A stretch of 64,000 bases of DNA from Chondrosia reniformis. Taxonomy: Eukaryota; Porifera; Demospongiae; Chondrillida; Chondrillidae. The stretch is taken from positions 4,280,501 to 4,344,500 of the forward strand of contig OX359192.1 in assembly GCA_947172415.1 (NCBI GenBank), written 5' to 3'. Positions 9,552 through 20,679 of the stretch are shown piece after piece (the stretch's first letter is position 1; every line of letters begins with the position of its first letter). The notes beneath the pieces are model-generated. The model did not search any database and was not told the origin of the DNA. It saw nothing but the letters and a program-made list of their open reading frames with translations. Made by a program: the position numbers and the translations under genes.

Positions 9552-10655
9552 TTAAATGCATTTTGTTTTGTTTGATGTATGACCCGGATTGACCAACATT
9601 TCATTATGGCTCCTCTTTCTTCCTTCTCTGGGACTGGGCAGACTATCTGGTTGCTTGCTTGCTGAGATTTCCTTAAAAAAAACTACCACTATGCTAATGT
9701 TATCAGCGCTAGCTTTGCTATGGTACTTTCTAAGGGCCTCCTGAATCAATGCTTTTGCTACCTCACTGTCTTTCGTTCTCTTGGATTCCGGTTTTTGTAG
9801 TTCATCCCTGCGGAATCCATCTACAAATTGGACAGCTTCATGTGGTGTTACAACATTCCAGAGGCCATCACTGGCAATGATGAGAAATTGATCTTTTTTA
9901 AAGTCAATTATGTACTCCGAGACGTCAGGAAGAGGAGACACAAAATAGTCATTGTGATCCTCAGTGTAGCTCCAGAAGTCTCCTAAGCTTCTTGCAAAAC
10001 TTAGAAAGGGAATGTGATCAAATTCTGGAGAACCTGTTGTATGTTTTTCTCTTTTCCATGCAACTCTCATGACTCCATCTGTTGTTAAAACCTTACTGCC
10101 GATGTTCTCAATTCTACTCCTTTCATCTGAGTATTCAGGCTTGTGATCACTGGTCAGTTGAATGGCCTTAATTCCTTCTCAATGATCAAACACCTTCACC
10201 TTATCACTCACTGCAAGCAGAGCAGTGGAGTCACCTACATTGGCTACAAACATGCGATCCTTTCTAATAAGGGCAACTGAGGCTGTGGTCCCTGATGTAC
10301 TGGGCCTTCCATGCTTGTATTTCTTCCATTGATCTCTCTCTCCCCACATCTGCTCATGCATCATTTTGAAACCTTCAATAATTGCTTCCTTCACAGGTGT
10401 CCCATTGGTCATGTTAAAGCCCTCTCTTGGCTTAATGTTGTTCCATAACATCTTGTTTGCGTACATTGCAGCTTCCTTCCCTCCATGCTCGTCAAATATA
10501 TTGACAAACACCTGTCTCCTAACTGTTGAGTCCATTTCTATACCAATGACATCTTCCATGTGCTTTCTGCTGCCCTTGTTTGCATCTGCAAACACTTCAA
10601 TGGATAATTCTTTTGGTACAGGGATCAAGTCTATTTGATCAACTGTGGTATCCAT
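9552..10655 (-). pseudogene. PP2C-family Ser/Thr phosphatase, PPM1D-like, intronless, one in-frame stop
   Basis: A metal-dependent protein phosphatase reading frame of about 367 codons on the minus strand without introns. Conserved PP2C motifs in order: RKHMEDV, VNIFDEHGGKEAA (the usual DGHGG has Glu for Gly), STSGTTASVALI, VANVGDSTALL, LTSDHKPEYSDERSRIENIG, ARSLGDFWSY, IIASDGLWNVVTPHEAV and SADNISIVVVFF. The metal-binding Asp residues of the RKHMED, SDG and ADN motifs are present. ARSLGDFWSY and FVSPLPDVSEY are most like PPM1D (Wip1). A single TGA at 10179-10181 lies in frame between the two halves, so the catalytic domain is interrupted. A downstream start would lose the N-terminal motifs. 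The missing introns and the island setting suggest a captured retrocopy. It is a host-type gene rather than a transposition gene. Confidence 0.8.
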
Positions 10656-10699
10656 TCTCTGAAGTCAGAGCAGGCAGTGAAAATGATTTATAATGCCTC

Positions 10700-11062
10700 C
10701 TAGGCTATTATATAAGAGATATAAGAGACAGGTTCAATTGTTAATCTCTTGTTGGTGTTACCCACTTATGAATTGACCATGAAGAATTATAAGGGGACAC
10801 ATTTCAGACTCTTTATAATTGCATTCATGGTCAGCTCCTGCCACAACACCACCTACTTTGAAAACATCACAATTTATAGGTCATACCAAGGCACACTATA
10901 TAATTGAATTCTTGGCCTCTCCTAGACAAAGGAACAATGTGGTTGATGTCACTATACTCCCACAGGAATTGCATCCTAATGATAGTGTTTTGTTTGCCAT
11001 CTCTTAATCAAATCCAAAACACCCTAAGAAGTTTTCTAATAAATAAAGAAATACATTAATAG
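10700..11062. other. No gene recognised; short hairpin
   Basis: An inverted repeat is visible: TGACCATGAAGAATTATAA near 10758-10776 against TATAATTGCATTCATGGTCA near 10813-10832. The ORF on the plus strand at 10819-11007 (MHSWSAPATTPPTLKTSQFI) has no recognised domain. Confidence 0.5.
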
Positions 11063-11129
11063 TTAAAGCTTGTTAGAAAGATTGCATTTGTATGAGGTGG
11101 TTACCAGTATAGCATTCACAAAGTATGGT

Positions 11130-11345
11130 TTCGCAATGTTTTCTCCATATGGCTTCATTTCTAGGAGCAACATCAAATGTCCTTTAATGGCCAATTTCTT
11201 TTGTGCTGGTCCCAAAAGTGAACCACATATGGAACAGTGCAAAATGCACATGGCTTGTATTTTTACTAATTGTGTCTCTGAAGCCATATAAGTCTACAGA
11301 TGTAAGCAAACTTCTGACCCCTTGCATCATTTCTTTAAAATTAAT
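11130..11345 (-). repeat. Dispersed CSICGS-KPYGE module, copy 2
   Basis: The minus strand encodes LHCSICGSLLGPAQKKLAIK followed by GHLMLLLEMKPYGEN and KPYFVN. It matches 9101-9345 in sequence and flank, about 2.0 kb apart in direct orientation. Confidence 0.6.
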
Positions 11346-11400
11346 TGCACATGTATGCAGTTCAACGATCAATTCTTATTCATGTTTAATGTATATATAC

Positions 11401-12442
11401 CTGGGAGGCCAGCTCTGAGTTGTTCAGCAAAGCTTGCAAAGACTCTATGACATCTACATCATAGCTACAGTCCCATGCTTTACGAAAAACTGACTTTCAC
11501 TTTCTGTTAAATGTTTTGAATTTGTAACCTAAACGTCGTTCCTTTGGTTCCTATATATGCAATGTCATAATTTAAAAATATAATGCACATCAAAGGTTGC
11601 ACGCATACACATCTATACAGACATGTACAAAACTATTTATACCCTAACCACAAGTCCAAAATTCTAAGAAAAAATTTTGACTGGTGATATTCTGTGTCTA
11701 AGTCTAAAAAAGGTGATGTCACATCTGTTGACATGAAAATATCCTCTACATCCTTTACTCTCTCATCCTCCAGCTCTGCTTTTTTGAAGAGATTGATGAC
11801 TTGCTCCTTAGTGTGTTCCAGGACAAGATTAACAAATGATGTAATGTCACTTAGGAGAAGATCTACAGTTTTCTGTAATATATTGAAAGTTATATTTTAA
11901 TAGCTCTTATATAATTATAGGTTTAATTTCCTATTTAGTGCACGGATATTTATTATATGTATCTTAAATTAATATATTCATGCATGCAGTAATGCAAACA
12001 AATAACATGTGCATGTTACACAAAATGTATATCCAACCTGAGGAAGTTGTCTTTCCTCTCTGATTTTCAGAATAAATAAACCTTCAGCTCTCTTGAAAGC
12101 CAGCTGTTTTTCAATTATATTGCTTTGCTCAAGAAAATTATCCACCAATTCCCCATCTTCGTTCTCTACTGCCACATTACACTGCCACTCGTCATTGGTT
12201 GTACTGATTGCCTGGCTTAAATTTAAATAATCCCTATGTTGACGATAGATGTGCTTTTTGAGCGATTCTACTATATGAAAAGATCGGCGGCAACCACGAA
12301 CACAGCAATCTACGGAAAATCCTGATTCGTTTTTGTGAAACCTCAGATGATTAAGGACTGTCAAAAAAGTCCTCACTTTAAACAAACGGCAACAGGGACA
12401 CAAATACATAGCGTTCAAATAATTATTTGGGTTCTTTTGCAT
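11401..12442 (-). pseudogene. C2H2 zinc-finger gene of the family linked to SAMD3-like proteins, degenerate
   Basis: Exon 1, 12442-12038, starts MQKNPNNYLNAMYLCPCC. It carries C2H2-type fingers: CPCC...HLRFH (about residues 16-35), then VDCCVRGCRRSFHIVESLKK ending HIYRQH (about 45-70). Exon 2 begins at 11872 after a TTACAG acceptor, in phase, and encodes TVDLLLSDITSFVNLVLEHT and FLDLDTEYHQSKFF. Exon 3-like DNA at 11550-11401 encodes PKERRLGYKFKTFNRK, then an in-frame TGA, then CSYDVDVIESLQALLNNSEL before a GTATAT donor. This order (fingers, helical part, DTEYxxxKFF, RLGYKF, SLQALLxNSE) recalls multicopy uncharacterised zinc-finger proteins of fish and invertebrates. It is divergently arranged with the next gene across about 160 bp. 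DNA binding is likely; the actual role is unknown. Confidence 0.55.
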
Positions 12443-12605
12443 ATTAGGTAACACACAAAAAGAATGTGAAAAATGCAAGAATGTAACAGTATGGAAAGTG
12501 TTTTCTCGATAATGAGTGTGGAATGCGCGTCGCTTAGTGATCATTGTGAGAATCTGGGTACCGAGAATCTTCATTCTATCGTGTTGGCGTTTGCTCGAGA
12601 ACAAA
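12443..12605. promoter_or_regulatory. Shared divergent promoter region
   Basis: The 163 bp between the start codons of the zinc-finger gene (minus) and the SAMD3-like gene (plus) must contain both 5' leaders and promoters. No clear TATA box was identified. Inference from gene layout only. Confidence 0.4.
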
Positions 12606-15278
12606 ATGAAACTTTTGCTATTATACAAGGATAGAAAAAGACCTGTGATTGTGCCAGATGAAGGTAATATCGAAGAAAATTTACAGACGGCGTTTCAGTC
12701 AGCATTCCAGTCAAATGCAACTGTGACTTTTACCGTATACTCGGAGGAATGGCAGGAATACATCGATATTGACTGCGAAGTGATTACATCAGGATCGAAA
12801 ATAATGGTCACCTCAGTAGACTCTTCTGAAAATGACACTCAGGTACCAGTAGAATCTGAAATGTCTCTTCCACACTCAAATTCGCCGGTGAAGAAAGAAG
12901 ACCTAGTAAGCGATCTATATAACGCATGGCATGCATGCACTTAACCTATAGTATTTCGAGTTTAATAACTCCTGGGGCTGTCAAATTACTTGGCCGCATC
13001 GTTGGGATTTAATATATATATTCTTAATCTTAACGATTTAGGACGGTTAAGTGTCCTAAACTTTATAAATAACCCTAGGCAGCCCCGAAAACGATAATGT
13101 AATTGCAGACAAAACGTACATACCAGTCAAGTCCTACTGTAATGACACTGCATAAGTTTGAAAGTTTGTACACGTGTACAAAAGACGTGAACGAAGAAAG
13201 CCTCCTGACAATGGAGTGGGAAACCACAGAGCCTTCCTCTTTAGAAAGTGTTATAAATAACGATGGAAGAGCTTCCTTAACTAAAGCTTCCTGAACACCG
13301 CCATTTGCAAAACGATATATTGACCTAGAAATTAAGTGTTACAAGTATTTCGAGTTTAAAAACTCGTGGGGCTGCCACCCCCCGAATTAACTCGAACTAC
13401 TTGGCCGCATCCTTGGTATTTAATATATATATTCATAATACTAATGATTGAGGACGCTTAAGTGTCCTGAACTTTATAAATAACGATGGAAAAGCTTCGT
13501 TAACTAAAGCTTCCTTAACGCCGCCATTTGCAAAATCGATGTATTGACGTATAAATTAAGTGTAACAATAGTTACGTATGAACTCGTATTATACATATAT
13601 CGACGTATAAAATAAGTGTTATAATAGTTGCGTAATGGGCTCCCCTAATTATGTAAATTCTTTCACAAATTTTAGGTAATGTCATCTACATGGAATTTAT
13701 ATATACCAAATTAATAAATAAAAAAGCTTTAAATTATATAATATAGGTTCCACTTCAAGATAGCACTAATGTGCAAGACAGAGTCAAGGAAAAATACATT
13801 ATTCTGGATGATGAAACTGAGTCTGATATACCAGATCCATTTCCTTTACCTAAATTCCCTCTTGACGTGGCAGTTGCACTACAGAAAGGGGAAATAACTG
13901 CAAGAGCATATCGGCAATTGATAAGTGGTGTAGCAAGATCTATGTTTACCTTTAAGAGGCATCCAACAGTAGAGGATAGGAGAAGGGTATCTGAACAAGT
14001 TGTATCAAAATATCCTTCCTTGAAAGTTCCAGGAAAGAATCCTACAGTAAGTATATACATACATGGATATTAAGAAAATCATAAAAAAATAAATTGTAAA
14101 TTTATTGCTCATGCTTGTATATGTATTAACTTAAACTAAAAGTATATAAATAAACAAGTTGTAAATTAACCTAACAATATGCAAATATAAGGTCAAATTC
14201 AATAATAAATATTTTTAAAAATTGAATTAAATTAAAAAAGTTGAGTGATGAAGATTAATAACTAAATGATGAAGAGGTTTCAAATGATATATAAATGATA
14301 AAAAATTAATGGAACTCACCGGGAAAAGGAGGCAACATGAGATTAGAAATAATCCTACAGATGTTCTACTTCTTCTTGAAAAGTACCCCTACCTGGGTGA
14401 AAGTGATTATGTAAGTTTTATTGCTTTCATTACTACTACATATACTTATATGCTTGTCTCCTTTTAAAGGTTATTCATGAATTTTCGTTAATTTGTGACG
14501 GAAAAAATTTTGGGGCAGCTTGGCTATTGTGGAGAGAAAAGATCCTTAAGCTGGCAGTTCGAGAGAGGAAGATAACAGAAGAGCTGCAATCTTCAGACGA
14601 CAATGGTATATACATTCACTTTTTATCAATTTGTATAAGTATTTATTTATTAAAATCCTATTGCACGTTATTAATATAGATGATATCAAGGCCCTTAAAA
14701 GCCTGGTCTTACTTTTAACGAGGAAGACAAAGTAGAGAAACCACATTGAAGACCTCCGTTTACTGGTTCCAGTAAGTACATATCCATGATGTAATACGCA
14801 TTTGTAATTATATAGATTTTTTGATCCTGTTATGCATGCATATATATGTACACTTTTTTATCCTGTTATGCATGCATACATTTTTTAATATTAGATACAT
14901 CCAAGTTTTTTTCCTTTTTTATGATATAATATGTTATTAATGGGTAAGATACATCCAAAAAGTAGTTATAGTTATTTAATTAATTCTTTATTTTTATATA
15001 GGAGAACCTTTCACTGGAGGAGGCAGCCCAAGTTGCCCTCAAATAGTACACCCTGCATACTTTGCAGAGGTGAGCAACTATTTTTATCAGTGGATAAAAT
15101 TCCACTGTTTGTGGTTGCTTCACATAATGTGGCATTGCTGCTGACAGCTGCCCATTATGTTTTCAACATTGCATATCCAACTGGATTGGAACAGGTCTTT
15201 TCATTTTTTGAGTTCGTTTTTTGGGTAAACACCCTCAGAAACAAGGGAATACATTTTCAAGAGTGTTTGCTGAACTAA
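12606..15278 (+). pseudogene. SAMD3-like family gene, multi-exon, degenerate
   Basis: Exon 1, 12606-12905 (MKLLLLYKDRKRPVIVPDEG...) ends at GTAAGC in phase 0. Exon 2 starts at 13109 (TKRTYQSSPTVMTLHKFESL). Exon 3, 13747-14046, holds the best domain: an acidic linker, then FPLPKFPLDVAVALQKGEIT and VEDRRRVSEQVVSKYPSLK, typical of SAMD3-like proteins. Further exon pieces encode NNPTDVLLLLEKYPYLGESD (ending at GTAAGT, 14411), WLLWREKILKLAVRERKITE (from about 14520), and a C-terminal part near 15060-15278 with HYVFNIAYPTGLEQVFSFFE. The 14688-14772 piece needs a frame change, and the stretch between it and the C-terminus lacks the usual middle part, so the gene looks decayed. It is divergent from the zinc-finger gene. 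In other animals such genes are multicopy, suggesting mobile-element cargo; function unknown. Confidence 0.5.
12948..13560. repeat. Direct duplication of intron/exon DNA, about 190 bp copies
   Basis: The segment from 12948 (AGTATTTCGAGTTTAATAAC ... ACTTGGCCGCATC ... AAGTGTCCTAAACTTTATAA) recurs from about 13343, and GATGGAAGAGCTTCCTTAAC ... CCGCCATTTGCAAAA at 13260-13310 recurs near 13485-13540. The duplication includes part of exon 2 of the SAMD3-like gene, so the second copy is a defective exon. Confidence 0.7.
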
Positions 15279-15675
15279 ATTGCCTATAAATATTTTTATA
15301 CGTATATTTTTGTTACACATATTATATTTATCGTATTATATATATTTATTATTTATTTTAGTTTCATTTATTTATTTTACTTATTGACTATTGTATTGTA
15401 TATATCAAACAATGTACATTCATTTTTTAATTAATTTATTTAAGGAATAGTGAATATAATTAGATAGGAAACTATGAATTTAATTATTAATAGATAATGT
15501 GACTTGCTAATTGAGAATTAATCTACAATCCAAAATAAACCAAATAAACATTACCCATTAACACCCAATGAATGTGAGCTTGGTGTCTGTTATACACCAC
15601 TGGTGGTGTATTATTAGGGACAAGGCAAAACCACCACTTTTGGTGGATCATACACACCATCAATTTTCAAAGTGT
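15279..15675. repeat. AT-rich tail and right terminal repeat of the 10.7 kb island
   Basis: No gene up to about 15570. The end (from about 15575) has GGTGTCTGTTATACACCACT, GGTGGTGTATTATTAGGG and CACCACTTTTGGTGG palindromes like those at 5000-5110. It closes with ATTTTCAAAGTG next to TA. Confidence 0.6.
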
Positions 15676-18600
15676 ATTGTATATATCTTATATACATATT
15701 ATATATCTTATATATTGCCTATATATATGTAGAGTCAAACGTGAGTGGTATATAAATAGGACTTTACTTAAAACATATATTGTGGAACCCACGTGACCGA
15801 TGGTGTTACGATGACATCGTCTGGAAACAAGGTACGAGGATACCCTAGTTCAATACCAGGTTGGGTACTGAAAAAAGAAAAAAGAAAAAAAGCAAACAAC
15901 TGATATATGTATTATATATCTTATATGTAATATATATTGTATATATATTATATGAATATTATATATCTAATATATTGCATATATATGTAGAGTCAAAAGA
16001 AAGTGGTATATAAATAGGACTTCATTTAAAACATATATTGTGGAACCCACGTGACCGATGGTGTTACGGATAACATCGTCGTACGAGGATGCACTTGTTC
16101 AATACGAGGTGTGTTCCGGAAAAAAAAAAAGAAAAAAGCAGACATCTTATATATGTATTATATATCTTATATGTAATATATATTGTATATATCTAATATG
16201 CATATTATATATCATATATATTGCATATATATATAGAATCAAAAGTGAGTAGTATAAAAATAGGATTTCATTTACAACATATATTGTGGAACCAACGTGA
16301 CGGATGGTGTTACGGATAACATCGTCGTACGAGGATGCCCTGGTTCAATACCAGGTTGGGTCCGGAAAAAAGAAAAAAAAGCACACATCTTATATATGTA
16401 TTATATATCTTATATGTAATATATATTGTATATATCTAATATGCATATTATATATCATATATATTGCATACATATGTAGAATCAAAAGTGAGTAGTATAT
16501 AAATAGGATTTCATTTACAACATATATTGTGGAACCCACGTGACCGATGGTGTTTCGGATGACATCGTCTGGATACAAGGTACGAGAATGCTCTAGTTCA
16601 ATACCAGGTTGGGTCCTTAAAAAAGCAAAAAAGAAAAAATTATATATGTATTATATATCTTATATGTAATATATATTTAATATATCTAAATGCATATTAT
16701 ATATCTTATATATTGCATATATATGTAGAATCAAAAGTTAGTGGTTTATAAATAGGACTTCATTTACAATATATATTGGGTGACCCACGTGACCGATGGT
16801 GTTACAGATGACATCGTCTGGATACAAGGTACGAGGATGCTCTAGTTCAATACCAGGTTGGGTCCTGAAAAAAGCAAAAAAGAAAAAAACTTATATATGT
16901 ATTATATACCTTATTTGTAATATATATTTAATATATCTTTTATGCATATTATATATCATATACATTGCATATATATGTAGAGTCAAAAGTGAGTGGTATA
17001 TAAATAAGACTTTATTTAAAACATAAATTGTGGAACCCACGTGACCGATGGTGTTACGATGACATTGTCTGGAAACAAGGTACGAGGATGCCCTAGTTCA
17101 ATACCAGGTTGGGTACTGAAAAAAGAAAAAAGAAAAAAGCAAACAACTTAAATATGTATTTTATATCTTATATGTAATATATATTGTATATATATTATAT
17201 GCATATTATAAATCTTATATATTGCATATATATGTAGAGTCAAAAGAAAGTGGTATATAAATAGGACTTCATTTAAAACATATATTGTGGAACCCACGTG
17301 ACGGATGGTGTTACGGATAACATCGTCGTACGAGGATGCCCTGGTTCAATACCAGCTTGGGTCCGGAAAAAAAAAAAAAGCACACATCTGATATATGTAT
17401 TATATATCTTATATGTAATATTTATTGTATATATCTAATATGCATATTATATATCATATATATTGCATATATATGTAGAGTCAAAAGTGAGTAGTATATA
17501 AATAGGATTTCATTTACAACATATATTGTGGAACCCACGTGACTGATGGTGTTACGGATGACATCGTCTGGATACAAGGTACGAGGATACTCTAGTTCAA
17601 TACCAGGTTGGGTCCTGAAAAAGCAAGAAAGGAAAAAAAAGAAAAAATTATATATGTGTTATATATCTTATATGTAATAAATATTTAATATATCTTAAAG
17701 GCATATTATATATCTTATATATTGCATATATATGTAGAGTCAAAAGTGAGTGGTATATAAATAGGATTTCATTTACAACATATTTTGGGTGACCCACGTG
17801 ACCGATGGTGTTACAGATGACATCGTCTGGATACAAGGTACGAGAATGCTCTAGTTCAAAAACAAGTTGGGTCCTGAAAAAAGGAAAAAGAAAAAACTTA
17901 TATATCTATTACATATCTTATATGTAATATATATTTAATATATCTTTAATGCATATTGTATAACTTATATATTGCATATATATGTAGAGTCAAAAGTGAG
18001 TGGTTTATAAATAGGACTTCATTTACAATATATATTGGGTGACCCACGTGACCGATGGTGTAACAGATGACATCGTTTGGATACAAGGTTCGAGGATGCT
18101 CTAGTTCAATACCAGGTTGGGTCCTGAAAAAAGCAAAAAGAAAAAAACTTATTTATGTATTATATATCTTATATGTAATATAAATTTAAATGCATATTAT
18201 ATATCTTATATATTGCATATATATGTAGAGTCAAAAGTGAGTGGTATATAAATAGGATTTCATTTACAACATACATGTGGAACCCACGTGACCGATGGTC
18301 TTACGGATAGCATCGTTGTACGAGGATGCCCTGGTTCAATACCAGGTTGGGTCCTGAAATAGAAACAAAACCAACAACTTATATATGTATTATATATCTT
18401 ATATGTAATATATATTGTAGATATCTTATATGCATATTATATATCTTATATATTGCATATATATGTAGAGTCAAAAGTGAGTGGTATATAAATAGGACTT
18501 CATTTACAACATATATTGTGGAACCCAAGTGACGAATGGTGTTACTGATAACATCGACTGGATACAAGGTACGAGGATGTCCTGGTTCAATACCAGGTTG

Positions 18601-20249
18601 GGTCCTGAAAAAAGAAACAAAACCAACAACTTATATATGTATTATATATCTTATATGTCATATATATTGTAGATATCTTTTATGCATATTATATATCGTA
18701 TATATTGCACATATATATAGAGTCAAATGTGAGTAGTATATAAATAGGACTTCATTTACAAGATACATTGTGGAACCCACGTGACAGATGATGTTACGGA
18801 TAACATGGTCGTACGAGGATGCCCTGGTTCAATACCAGCTTGGGTCCAAAAAAAAAAAAAGCATGCATAATATATATGTATAATTTATCTTATATGTAAT
18901 ATATATTGTATATATCTTATATGCATATTATATATACATATATATTGTATATATATGTAGAGTCAAAAGTAAGTGGTATATAAATAGGACTTCATTTCCA
19001 ATATATATTGGGTGACCCACGTGAACGATGGTGTTATGGATGACAACATCTGGATATAAGGTACGAGGATGCTCCAGTTCAATACCAGGTTGGGTCCTGA
19101 AAAAAGCAAAAAAGAAAAAAAGAAGAAACTTATATATGTATAATATATCTTATATGTAATATATAGTTAATATATCATATATGCATATTATATATCTTAT
19201 ATATTGCATATATATGTAGAATCAAAAGTGAGTGGTATATAAATAGGACTTCATTTAAAACATATATTGTGGAACCCACGTGACCGATGGTGTTACGGAT
19301 AACATCGTCGTACGAGGATGCCCTGGTTCAAAACCAGGTTTGGTCCGGAAAAAAAAAGAAAAAAGCACACATCTTATATATGTATTATATATCTTATATG
19401 TAATATATATTGTATATATCTTATATGCATATTATATATCATATATATTGCATATATGTGTAGAGTAAAAAGTGAGTAGTATATAAATAGGATTTCATTT
19501 ACAACATATATTGTGGAACCCACGTGACCGATGGTGTTACTGATAACATTGTCTGGATACAAGATTCGAGGATGTCCTGGTTAAATACCAGGTTTGGTCC
19601 TGAAAAAGAAACAGGACCAACAACTTATATATGTATTATATATCTTATATGTCATATATATTGTAGATATCTTATATGCATATTATATATCTTATATATT
19701 GCATATATATGTAGAGTCAAAAGTGAGTGGTATATAAATAGGACTTCATTTACAACATATATTGTGGAACCCACGTGACCGATGGTGTTACTGATAACAT
19801 CGACTGGATACAAGGTACGAGGATGCCCTGGTTCAATACCAGCTGGGGTCCAAAAAAAGAAAAAAAGCATGCATAATGTATATGTATTATTTATCTTATA
19901 TATAATATATATTGTATATATCTTATATGCATATTATATAGACATATATATTGCATATATATGTAGAGTCAAAAGTGAGTGGTATATAAATAGGACTTCA
20001 TTTCCAATATATATTGGGTGACCCACATGAACCATGGTGTTATGGATGACAACGTCTGGATACAAGGTACGAGGATGCTCTAGTTCAATACCAGGTTGGG
20101 TCCTGAAAAAAGAAAAAAAGAAAATAAGAAGAAACTTATATATGTATAATATATCTTATATGTTATATATAGTTAATATATCATATATGCATATTATATA
20201 TCTTATATATTGCATATATATTTAGAGTCAAAAGTGAGTGGTATATATA
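15676..20249 (+). repeat. tRNA-like satellite, about 18 units, plus orientation
   Basis: About 18 tandem units of roughly 245 bp. Two head types alternate: long heads containing CTGGATACAAGGTACGAGG, and short heads missing about 10 bases there (GTCGTACGAGG). Many units contain the palindrome CACGTG just before the A-box-like segment. The array ends in TATATA, where element B begins. Confidence 0.92.
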
Positions 20250-20679
20250 GTGCATTTCACCATAAATGTAAAATAATGTATTAGCACGGCGAAGATCAGC
20301 CATTTGAATATACCCACCAAGTTGGGTATCAAACTAGAGAGCAAAGCTTCAGAAATCTTAAGACGTTTTTGATTTTCTCGTAGATACTTCGAGTACAGAG
20401 ATACGGGCAACGAAAGCGATCTACCTAAAAGCGCCAATCAGATTGCGCGATGTGGTAACGTTTGCATATTTAATTAGGTATAAAACGAGGTATACTGCAA
20501 CAAAATTGCGTTAAACTGTGGTCATTAAAATGTCGGGCGATTCACGATGATATAAACATACTTACTAGTAAACTTTTTCGTATCTTAGATGCAACGTACG
20601 TTGACAACGCTTTATTTAAATATTAAGCGACCTCTTCTTAAGGGATTGATAACGCTAAAAGCTTATTTTCTGGCAAACA

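Larger units (their letters stand above)
5000..15675. mobile_element. 10.7 kb island with terminal inverted repeats and TA target duplication
   Basis: Unrelated DNA interrupts the satellite between 4999 and 15676. The ends are imperfect inverted repeats: CACTGTTAAAACACTGGTGT on the left (from 5001), and CACTTTGAAAATTGATGGTG as the reverse complement of the right end (to 15674). The flanking satellite reads ...aaaataTA|element|TATTGTAT..., so TA is duplicated at a site that is continuous in other units. Both ends are rich in GGTGT/ACACC palindromic motifs. The contents are an adaptor-like gene, a PP2C gene with a duplicated tail, and a divergent zinc-finger and SAMD3-like gene pair, all partly degenerate. 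No transposase is recognised, so the superfamily is unassigned. Alternatively it could be several nested insertions. Confidence 0.6.

Noticed and set aside
5000-15675. Polinton/Maverick or other virus-like element
   Set aside because: No polymerase, integrase, packaging ATPase, protease or capsid gene was seen, the target duplication is 2 bp, and the terminal repeats are short.
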